From: Cohaesibacteraceae bacterium
Lineage (GTDB): Bacteria > Pseudomonadota > Alphaproteobacteria > Rhizobiales > Cohaesibacteraceae
Length of the DNA stretch: 11,951 nt
Direction of reading: 5' to 3'
Assembly: GCA_016764535.1 (NCBI GenBank)
Contig: JAESRR010000203.1
Span: 1-11,951 of the forward strand
Shown: one piece after another, positions 5,888 to 11,951 of the stretch
Layout of the letters: the number at the start of each line of letters is the position of its first letter
How positions within the stretch are numbered: the first letter of the stretch is position 1
Made by a program: the position numbers and the translations under genes
Notes under the pieces: model-generated
Databases searched by the model: none
Told to the model about the DNA's origin: nothing
The model's input: only the letters and a program-made list of their open reading frames with translations

Positions 5888-6961
5888 ATGGTAAATTTGG
5901 CCACAAATTCGGTATCCTCCGAAAATCGGAGTTTGGTTTCGCAAAAATATGGCGCAATCGAGATGCCGAAACTGGAATATACCGATGCCATTGCCAGGGA
6001 AACAGCTCACATCTACGAGCGTGTGAGCCATGTTATTCCATCTATAGAATGGCCCTTTTTTGCACCAACAATTTCGGCTATCAACAAACTGAAGAAACAG
6101 CGGAACGCAGTAATACTGGCGCATAATTATCAAACGCCGGAAATTTACCATGGTGTCGCTGATATTGTCGGAGACAGTTTGCAGCTTGCCAGAGAAGCTG
6201 CAAATACAGATGCAGATGTCATTGTACAATGTGGTGTACATTTTATGGCCGAAACATCAAAAATTCTTGCGCCGGATAAAACTGTGTTGATTCCCGATAT
6301 GACAGCCGGCTGTTCGCTTGCTGAATCCATTACGGCTGCCGATGTTCGCGGTCTGAGAAAAAAATATCCCGGAGTTCCAATAATCACTTACGTCAACACG
6401 TCGGCTGAAGTGAAAGCTGAATGTGATATTTGTTGCACATCGTCAAACGCTGTTGCCATCGTCGAAAGCATGGGCACTAACCGGGTATTGTTGGTGCCGG
6501 ATCAATATCTTGCAAAAAATGTGGCCAATCAAACCGATGTTGAAGTTTTAACCTGGGCCGGGGCTTGCGAAGTTCATGAGCGATTTACAGCTTCGGAACT
6601 GCGTGATTACCGACGGCAGGATCCTGGTGTGAAAATCATTGCTCACCCGGAATGTACGCCAGAGGTTGTTGCGGAAGCTGATTATACCGGTTCAACAGCA
6701 GGTATGATTAACTGGGTGAAAACCAAAAGACCAGAAAAAGTGATGATGATCACTGAATGTTCGATGGCAGACAATGTTGCGTCAGAAACACCCGATGTTA
6801 ATTTTGTAAAGCCGTGTAATCTATGTCCGCATATGAAGAAGATTACACTGGAAAAAATCCTTCATTCGTTACTTTATATGAAAGATGAAGTGATTGTTGA
6901 TCCTGTGATCTCTGCCAGAGCCCTTGTGTCGGTAGAGCGTATGATTAATCTGAATAGTTGA
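5888..6961 (+). CDS. nadA: Quinolinate synthase A
   Basis: NadA is a [4Fe-4S] enzyme that condenses iminoaspartate (from NadB) with dihydroxyacetone phosphate to give quinolinate, in de novo NAD synthesis. Length is 357 residues, with a ~50-residue N-terminal extension before the core. The three expected cluster cysteines are present: C142 in AGCSLAES, C227 in WAGACEVH and C313 in [12 protein letters not shown]. Other family blocks include [12 protein letters not shown] (76-87), GDSLQLA (95-101), [13 protein letters not shown] (168-180), PDQYLAKNV (204-212), HPECTPEV (253-260) and GSTAGM (268-273). AGGAG six bases before ATG 5888 fixes the start. It is the first gene of nadA-nadB-nadC and follows a promoter with twin palindromic operators, so it is probably repressed when NAD precursors are plentiful. 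Confidence 0.97.
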   Translation: MVNLATNSVSSENRSLVSQKYGAIEMPKLEYTDAIARETAHIYERVSHVIPSIEWPFFAPTISAINKLKKQRNAVILAHNYQTPEIYHGVADIVGDSLQLAREAANTDADVIVQCGVHFMAETSKILAPDKTVLIPDMTAGCSLAESITAADVRGLRKKYPGVPIITYVNTSAEVKAECDICCTSSNAVAIVESMGTNRVLLVPDQYLAKNVANQTDVEVLTWAGACEVHERFTASELRDYRRQDPGVKIIAHPECTPEVVAEADYTGSTAGMINWVKTKRPEKVMMITECSMADNVASETPDVNFVKPCNLCPHMKKITLEKILHSLLYMKDEVIVDPVISARALVSVERMINLNS

Positions 6962-7001
6962 GTAGACACAAAGCCGTATTGCTTTTTGTTCAGGATTCTC
7001 C

Positions 7002-8597
7002 ATGACAATATCAACCCATGCATCCCAAAACTGGAACAACAGCGAAGATGTAATCATCGTTGGAGCCGGGTTGGCCGGTTTGTTTTGTGCGCTTAAACTG
7101 GCACCAGGGCCAGTCACCGTATTGTCGGCTGCTCCCTTGGGCGAGGGCGCGTCGAGTGCATGGGCGCAAGGTGGCATCGCAGCCGCAATGTCTCAGGGTG
7201 ATTCTATTGACGCACATGTAGAGGACACTCTGACTGCCGGGGCTGGTATCGTGGATATCAGGATTGCCCGTCTTATGGCGGGTGAGGCATCCGATCGAAT
7301 TCATGATTTACTCGAGCTCGGTGTCCCGTTTGATCGTGATCTGGAAGGTCATTTGAAATTTTCCAGAGAAGCCGCACACTCGGAACGACGGATTGTTCGG
7401 GTAAACGGCGATCAGGCAGGTAAAGCCATTATGGACGCGTTGCTGGTAGCGGTTCGTCAGGCATCGCACATTCGTGTGCTTGAAGGGTATGTTTGCGAAA
7501 AATTGCTAAAAAATGGGCCCGTTATTACAGGAATTGTAGCCAGACCCGAGCAGGGAAATGCTCTTGCTGCCGTTGTTTTTCCTGCCCGCGCCATTGTACT
7601 GGCTTCGGGTGGAATTGGGCATTTGTACAACGTGACAACCAATCCCGTAGAGGCATCGGGAACTGGTCTTGCAATGGCTGCGGATGTTGGTGCGGTATTG
7701 GCGGATTGTGAATTTGTTCAATTTCATCCAACGGCATTGAATGTCGGTGCCGACCCGGCACCTCTTGCAACAGAAGCTCTGCGCGGTGAAGGAGCAATAT
7801 TGGTTGATGATGCAGGCAACTGCTTCATGAAGAATTATCATGCAGATGCCGAGCTGGCGCCAAGAGATATCGTGGCTCGAGCAATATTTGAAGAAATCAA
7901 ACAGGGAAGAGGTGCAAATCTTGATAGCAGGCATGCTATAGGAAATGCGTTCAAATCCCGTTTTCCGACTGTTTATGCATCTGCACAACGTTTTGGTCTC
8001 AATCCGGAAACAGACGCATTGCCGGTCGCACCGGCAGCCCATTATCACATGGGCGGCGTATTGACGGATGCCAATGGACGCACATCGGTCAATGGTTTGT
8101 GGGCAGCGGGGGAAGTTGCATCAACCGGTGCGCACGGTGCCAACCGACTTGCGTCCAACTCATTGCTTGAAGCCGTGGTATTCGCAGCCCGTGTGGCCAA
8201 TGACATTCAGGACTTGCTACCGGCGTCACGTGTGGACAGCTGGGCGACACTGGATAATAACCCGCCAATGGTTTTTGATGCGCCCGATCAGGACATGCAA
8301 TTGCGGTCAGAACTCCGGGACTTGATGTCAGAAAACGCTGGCGTTGTCAGGAATGCAAAGGGACTGTCTACCGCGTACAAGAGATTTTCGGAATTGGAAA
8401 AGTTTTCCAGAAGTGATACCACCCGATCGATGATTATAGCATGCAAGCTCGTTACGGCATCCGCTTTGATGAGACGGGAAAGCAGGGGAGGACATTACAG
8501 AGATGATTTCCCTGATACAATTCCCGACCTGGCAAAACGTAGTTTTATCAAACTGGCAGAGCTGGATCGCAAGGTTGATGAATATCTCGATACCTAG
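7002..8597 (+). CDS. nadB: L-aspartate oxidase
   Basis: NadB is an FAD enzyme that oxidises L-aspartate to iminoaspartate, the unstable substrate handed to NadA. At 531 residues it has full family length. The FAD-binding Rossmann motif is VGAGLAG (20-26). Further blocks are SSAWAQGGIAAA (51-62), HSERRIVRVNGDQAGKAI (126-143), FVQFHPTAL (238-246), APRDIVARAI with R288 (matching the catalytic arginine), HYHMGG (347-352) and TGAHGANRLASNSLLE (375-390). The C-terminal helical domain ends with RRESRGGHYRDDFP (491-504). These features separate NadB from the related succinate dehydrogenase flavoprotein by context and length. AGGA lies six bases before ATG 7002. The gap from nadA is 40 bases and to nadC 30 bases, consistent with one operon. 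Confidence 0.96.
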   Translation: MTISTHASQNWNNSEDVIIVGAGLAGLFCALKLAPGPVTVLSAAPLGEGASSAWAQGGIAAAMSQGDSIDAHVEDTLTAGAGIVDIRIARLMAGEASDRIHDLLELGVPFDRDLEGHLKFSREAAHSERRIVRVNGDQAGKAIMDALLVAVRQASHIRVLEGYVCEKLLKNGPVITGIVARPEQGNALAAVVFPARAIVLASGGIGHLYNVTTNPVEASGTGLAMAADVGAVLADCEFVQFHPTALNVGADPAPLATEALRGEGAILVDDAGNCFMKNYHADAELAPRDIVARAIFEEIKQGRGANLDSRHAIGNAFKSRFPTVYASAQRFGLNPETDALPVAPAAHYHMGGVLTDANGRTSVNGLWAAGEVASTGAHGANRLASNSLLEAVVFAARVANDIQDLLPASRVDSWATLDNNPPMVFDAPDQDMQLRSELRDLMSENAGVVRNAKGLSTAYKRFSELEKFSRSDTTRSMIIACKLVTASALMRRESRGGHYRDDFPDTIPDLAKRSFIKLAELDRKVDEYLDT

Positions 8598-8627
8598 AGC
8601 CAGGACAATTACCATTCAGGATATCAA

Positions 8628-9497
8628 ATGATGCCGTTGGGTTTATCGACACTGACTTTACCTGCTCCGTTGATCAATGAAGCAGTTAAGAATGCTCTGC
8701 TTGAGGATTTGGGACGAGCTGGCGATATTACAACACTGGCTACAATACCCGAAGAAGCCCGGGCAGAAGCCGTTATTCGTGCGCGCCATCAAGGTGTTGT
8801 CGCGGGTATGGAGTTTGTGCGGTCATCTTTTTCTCAAACGGGGCCTGGTGTTACAATTGATTTCAAAATGAATGATGGTGCAGTGATACAACCGAATGAT
8901 ATTTTTGCAGTCATTCGCGGTCCCGCACAGATAATTTTGAGTGCGGAACGTGTTGCATTGAATTATCTGGGACATCTATCCGGCATTGCAACAACAACAG
9001 CAAAATTTGTTGATCGGATAAAAGGCACACACGCGAGAATAACCTGTACACGTAAAACCACACCTGGGCTGAGAGCATTCGAAAAATATGCAGTTCGTGC
9101 CGGAGGTGGTTCCAATCATCGGTTTGGACTTGATGATGCGATACTCATCAAGGACAATCATATTGCTGTTGTTGGTTCTGTTTCAGGCGCGATCAAATCT
9201 GCTCGCCAGTATGCGGGTCATCTGATCAAGGTAGAAGTAGAAGTTGATAGCCTCGAACAACTGGTCGAGGCATTGTCGGAAAACCCCGACGTTGTGCTTC
9301 TGGATAATATGGATACTTCTGTGCTTGCCGAGGCAGTTAAAATCATTGATGGCAGTGTAATTGCCGAAGCGTCTGGCGGGATCACTCTGGACACAGTGCA
9401 GGATGTTGCGCGAACCGGAGTTGATTACATATCAACGGGATGGATCACTCATTCATCGCCGGTATTCGATTTTGGTCTGGATATTGATATTCAATAG
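8628..9497 (+). CDS. nadC: Nicotinate-nucleotide pyrophosphorylase (quinolinate phosphoribosyltransferase)
   Basis: NadC converts quinolinate and PRPP to nicotinate mononucleotide with loss of CO2, completing the de novo branch that NadB and NadA begin. At 289 residues the length is typical. The QPRTase landmarks are LLEDLGRAGDITT (24-36), the active-site run TRKTTPGLR (141-149), KYAVRAGGGSNHRFGLDD (153-170), K175 in LIKDNHI, the acidic EVEVD (203-207), LLDNM (224-228) and the phosphate-binding EASGGI (247-252) with STGWITHS (269-276). Two adjacent ATGs exist at 8628 and 8631; AGGA is six bases before the first, which is preferred. It is the last nad gene. No clear terminator follows, so some read-through into the deacetylase gene is possible. 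Confidence 0.96.
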   Translation: MMPLGLSTLTLPAPLINEAVKNALLEDLGRAGDITTLATIPEEARAEAVIRARHQGVVAGMEFVRSSFSQTGPGVTIDFKMNDGAVIQPNDIFAVIRGPAQIILSAERVALNYLGHLSGIATTTAKFVDRIKGTHARITCTRKTTPGLRAFEKYAVRAGGGSNHRFGLDDAILIKDNHIAVVGSVSGAIKSARQYAGHLIKVEVEVDSLEQLVEALSENPDVVLLDNMDTSVLAEAVKIIDGSVIAEASGGITLDTVQDVARTGVDYISTGWITHSSPVFDFGLDIDIQ

Positions 9498-9587
9498 CAC
9501 TTCCGCGCAGATTCTCTTCGTTGACATTACAAACAAAATTCAGCCTCATAGCTTTGGTAGGTGGAAGAAACTGAAAAAGGAAAACAG

Positions 9588-10523
9588 GTGACCACTGTAT
9601 ATTTATCCCATGAGGCATGCCTTGAACATCAGATACCAGCCGGGCATCCCGAGAGACCTGACCGTCTGCGCGCAATCGAAAATGTCTTGAAACATGAGCG
9701 TTTTGACAAATTGCAAAGGCAATCGGCGCCAATGGGAACCCTCGAGGCAATTGCGCTGGTCCACCCCGAGAGACATGTTGACCGATTACGCCATGCCTTG
9801 CCTGAAGAAGGTCTGGTCGCACTGGATGGCGACACTTCTGTGTCTCCAGGTACATGGGACGCTGCAGTTCTCTCCGTAGGAGCCGCCACCAAAGCAATTG
9901 ATCTAATATCGAGTGGCGATGCAGATAATTGTTTTTGTGGAATGCGTCCTCCCGGACATCACGCAACGACAGATCAGATGATGGGATTTTGTTTTTTCAA
10001 CAACGCTGCGATCGCTGCAAAATATGCTCGAACTCATCATGAATTTGAGCGAGTCGCCATTTTTGATTTCGACGTGCACCACGGAAATGGTACGCAGGAA
10101 ATATTCTGGTCAGACCCTGATGTGTTATACTGTTCCACGCATAACTGGCCATTTTATCCGGGCACCGGGGCATTGGATGAGACCGGCGCGGATGGCCTCA
10201 ACAACATTGTCAATGCACCTCTATCTGTAGGCAGTCAGGGATTTCACTTTCGAGATGCTGTAGAAAACCGGGTGCTTCCGGCGATTGAGGCCTTCTCTCC
10301 TGATTTGTTGATTTTGTCAGCGGGGTTTGATGCCCACCACCTTGACCCTCTGGGCGAGATGCAGCTAACCGCGGATGATTTTTCATGGGTAACCGGGAAA
10401 TTACTGGATCAGGCTGGAAAATCCTGTGACTATCGCCTCGTGTCTTTGCTGGAAGGTGGCTATGATCTCGAGGGATTGAGTGAGTCTGTGTCGGCCCATG
10501 TAGATCGATTGTTGCACGGATGA
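9588..10523 (+). CDS. Histone deacetylase / acetoin-utilisation (AcuC)-family zinc amidohydrolase
   Basis: A 311-residue arginase/deacetylase-fold enzyme of the HDAC superfamily, class II-like. Such bacterial enzymes remove acetyl groups from protein lysines or from small polyamines. Visible blocks: GHPERPDRL (19-27), RPPGHHA (120-126, charge-relay H124/H125), DFDVHHGNGT (160-169, zinc ligands D162 and H164), LSAGFDAHHLDPLG (243-256, third zinc ligand D248) and LEGGYD (288-293, transition-state Y292). GTG 9588 is preferred over the upstream GTG 9561. AAGGA lies six bases before it, and the product then begins TTVYLSHEACLEH, like other family members. A perfect -35 TTGACA (9521-9526) lies in the gap after nadC but the -10 is poor. 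An HDAC gene before xseB is a common alphaproteobacterial pairing. The substrate is unknown. Confidence 0.9.
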   Translation: MTTVYLSHEACLEHQIPAGHPERPDRLRAIENVLKHERFDKLQRQSAPMGTLEAIALVHPERHVDRLRHALPEEGLVALDGDTSVSPGTWDAAVLSVGAATKAIDLISSGDADNCFCGMRPPGHHATTDQMMGFCFFNNAAIAAKYARTHHEFERVAIFDFDVHHGNGTQEIFWSDPDVLYCSTHNWPFYPGTGALDETGADGLNNIVNAPLSVGSQGFHFRDAVENRVLPAIEAFSPDLLILSAGFDAHHLDPLGEMQLTADDFSWVTGKLLDQAGKSCDYRLVSLLEGGYDLEGLSESVSAHVDRLLHG

Positions 10524-10537
10524 TTTTAGCCTGAAAT

Positions 10538-10569
10538 GCTCCGGAGTTGTGTTCAACCCGGAGCGTTTT
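10538..10569 (+). terminator. Hairpin terminator or attenuator between the deacetylase gene and xseB
   Basis: GCTCCGG (10538-10544) pairs with CCGGAGC (10558-10564). After one bulged A the stem continues GTTG/CAAC around the loop TGTT. The T-tract after it is short (GTTTTA), so termination may be partial. It lies 14 bases past the deacetylase stop and ends about 12 bases before the xseB Shine-Dalgarno. Confidence 0.6.
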
Positions 10570-10590
10570 AATAGGTTGCTGGAGTGAAAT

Positions 10591-10833
10591 ATGACTGAAT
10601 TGACATCGCTTGATCAAATGAGTTTTGAAGTTGCCATGCAGGAGTTGGAAACGATTGTTGCCAGCCTGGAAAAAGGCGCGGTTCCGCTTGAAGAATCTAT
10701 ACGCATTTATGAGCGCGGCGAAGCGCTTAAAAAACACTGTGAAAGTGTTTTGAAATCAGCCGAGGAAAAAGTGGAAAAAATTCGGTTTAGTGCAAATGGC
10801 GCAAATGAAACCACTCCGATGGATGTTGATTAG
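10591..10833 (+). CDS. xseB: Exodeoxyribonuclease VII small subunit
   Basis: XseB is the small subunit of exonuclease VII. Several copies coat the C-terminal helices of XseA to form an enzyme that digests single-stranded DNA from both ends. The 80 residues have the family pattern [20 protein letters not shown] (11-30) followed by [20 protein letters not shown] (32-51) and [10 protein letters not shown] (57-66), two long antiparallel helices. The acidic tail after residue 67 is variable in the family. GGAG six bases before ATG 10591 supports the start. XseA is not in this window. In many relatives dxs or ispA follows xseB; here the next gene is on the opposite strand. Confidence 0.93.
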   Translation: MTELTSLDQMSFEVAMQELETIVASLEKGAVPLEESIRIYERGEALKKHCESVLKSAEEKVEKIRFSANGANETTPMDVD

Positions 10834-10867
10834 CCTGCTATGGCAAATAGTGCGTGGTGTTGTTGAA

Positions 10868-11845
10868 TTATTGAATAATTTCACCGTCTGGATGAAACGC
10901 ATGAAAAACAAATGCGAAAGTTTGATCATGTACAACATCTACTTGTTCGCCTGACACATTTGTGGTGGTCTGCACGCCCCCCACATCTCTACCCTCGCTG
11001 ATTTCTTGTTTGTCCAAAGCGGAATTAACCCCCGCTTTCCAGCGGACAGTAACTCCGTCAATTAAAATTTCTCCATCATTTCGAATTTTCTCGAGCGTAA
11101 CCGCTTTGGGCGAGGTTTGCGCATTGATGACGACTACGCGTGCCATAGGCTCAATATTATCCGGTAAAGTTCCGCGATAAAGGAATGGTGATTTCGATGT
11201 GTCATAGCTCACATAGGGATTGTTTCCATAGGCACGAAAACCTGGATTGTTTGGTACGAGTACGTCTCCATCTGGATTTTCAGATTGAAATTCAGCAAAT
11301 GATTGAATACGCACTGGGATCATATTCAGGCGAGTTCCTGCATAAATTCCAATGATGGATCGTCCGGTAAATTGTTGCCACCAGCTGTCCGTTTGGCGAT
11401 CATACATCACCAAATCAGAATTGCGGAGCTTGCCCGTGGTTCCGAATTGATGAGCTTTACCATCGATCCGGCCATCAAATGCGATTGCCGAATTGCACAG
11501 CGGGCAGTATGTTACGACGACAGGTAAACTGTCAAAACTATCATTGACAATCTCGTGCCAAATCATGATTCCAAGCGGGTAGGCGCGCACTATTCCCTGA
11601 TATGCAAGTCTGATGACTGGTTCGGTCGGGGCGATATCAGTGATATCTTTTGCAGGCTTGAATGCAGGTTTATCTATGGAAGGAATACCATCTCTGGGAG
11701 GGCCGCCCGAAAGGATTTCCTCGAACTCAATGAGTGATTTGGAGAAATCCGTATTCCAGCCCTGGCGCTGCCATAGAACTGGATCAGCCAGGGCCAACGA
11801 GGGGGAAATTAGCATTAGCATCAGAGAAAATATATATCTACGCAC
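10868..11845 (-). CDS. Secreted DUF3179 protein
   Basis: A 325-residue exported protein of the DUF3179 family, whose function is not known. From GTG 11845 the product starts MRRYIFSLMLMLISPSLALA, a typical Sec signal peptide with cleavage likely after ALA. GGAG lies seven bases upstream of this GTG. The longer frame from TTG 11878 has no such support and would put 11 extra residues before the signal, so the GTG start is preferred. Family blocks (numbered from this start): RAYPLGIMIWHEIVND (87-102), VTYCPLCNSAIAFDGR (111-126) with the C114-x-x-C117 pair, FGTTGKLRNSDLVMYDRQT (134-152), WWQQFTGR (155-162) and a C-terminal AFVFHAFHPDG. The CxxC could bind a metal or be redox active in the periplasm; this is inference. 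It converges on xseB with 34 bases between the stops. Confidence 0.85.
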   Translation of the reverse strand: MRRYIFSLMLMLISPSLALADPVLWQRQGWNTDFSKSLIEFEEILSGGPPRDGIPSIDKPAFKPAKDITDIAPTEPVIRLAYQGIVRAYPLGIMIWHEIVNDSFDSLPVVVTYCPLCNSAIAFDGRIDGKAHQFGTTGKLRNSDLVMYDRQTDSWWQQFTGRSIIGIYAGTRLNMIPVRIQSFAEFQSENPDGDVLVPNNPGFRAYGNNPYVSYDTSKSPFLYRGTLPDNIEPMARVVVINAQTSPKAVTLEKIRNDGEILIDGVTVRWKAGVNSALDKQEISEGRDVGGVQTTTNVSGEQVDVVHDQTFAFVFHAFHPDGEIIQ

Positions 11846-11951
11846 CTTGTCTCTCCATGTTTGAAGAGATAATGGCAATTTTAACGCCTTGCTACCAATA
11901 ACAATTCTTCAAAGGATGGTGACCGGGGTTGGAAATTGAATATGAGGGACA
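11846..11951 (-). promoter_or_regulatory. Upstream region of the DUF3179 gene
   Basis: The stretch is non-coding as far as it goes. On the minus strand a -10-like TAAAAT (11883-11878) is preceded, 15 bases away, by TTGTTA; the spacing is short, so the promoter is tentative. No gene is visible at the right edge. Confidence 0.25.

Noticed and set aside
7506..8048. 180-codon minus-strand frame inside nadB
   Set aside because: It lies fully within nadB on the opposite strand; the Cys/Arg-rich product is typical of an antisense shadow.
9561..9587. Nine-codon N-terminal extension of the deacetylase from GTG 9561
   Set aside because: GTG 9588 has an ideally spaced AAGGA and gives the family's usual N-terminus.
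10866..10880. AT-only palindrome at the DUF3179 stop codon
   Set aside because: It is made of A/T pairs only and has no T-tract, so it is not credible as a terminator.

Overview
The window reads as a piece of a moderately low-GC alphaproteobacterial chromosome. Supporting signs are an atpF of the short alphaproteobacterial type followed by a strong terminator, an AcuI-type reductase, pdxH divergent from a 17-kDa-antigen-like lipoprotein, an intact nadA-nadB-nadC operon, and an HDAC-family gene directly before xseB. Nothing pins the genus. There is no rRNA, tRNA, insertion sequence, phage or CRISPR.

Left edge (1-670): the first ~158 bases encode the middle of a Bacteroidetes-type DAHP synthase, which breaks off inside a conserved block and runs directly into the ribosome-binding site of atpF. 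This looks like a chimeric join or a real rearrangement, because atpF' (b') is the expected upstream neighbour. A 12-bp stem terminator closes the atpF transcript.

Metabolic pair and gap (850-3000): an acuI/yhdH-type NADPH reductase (+) converges on a PaaI-type thioesterase (-), with only 8 bases between them. The same palindromic 11-mer lies about 55-65 bases upstream of both start codons. The ~770-base gap before pdxH holds a 56-codon small gene with its own terminator.

Cofactor and envelope genes (3107-5458): pdxH (-) and a small lipoprotein (+) diverge from a 32-base spacer. The lipoprotein gene converges on, and overlaps by 11 bases, a 12-TM MFS transporter gene (-).

NAD biosynthesis (5700-9497): nadA, nadB and nadC form a tight operon making nicotinate mononucleotide from aspartate and dihydroxyacetone phosphate. 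Two copies of a 15-bp palindrome lie upstream, one of them exactly in the spacer of a plausible promoter, so repression by an NAD-pathway regulator is likely.

Right part (9588-11845): an HDAC/AcuC-family deacetylase, xseB (exonuclease VII small subunit), and on the other strand a secreted DUF3179 protein. Most of the window is housekeeping. I see no convincing new multi-gene system. The best leads are the left-edge junction, the nad operators, the shared acuI/thioesterase palindrome and the 56-aa gene.
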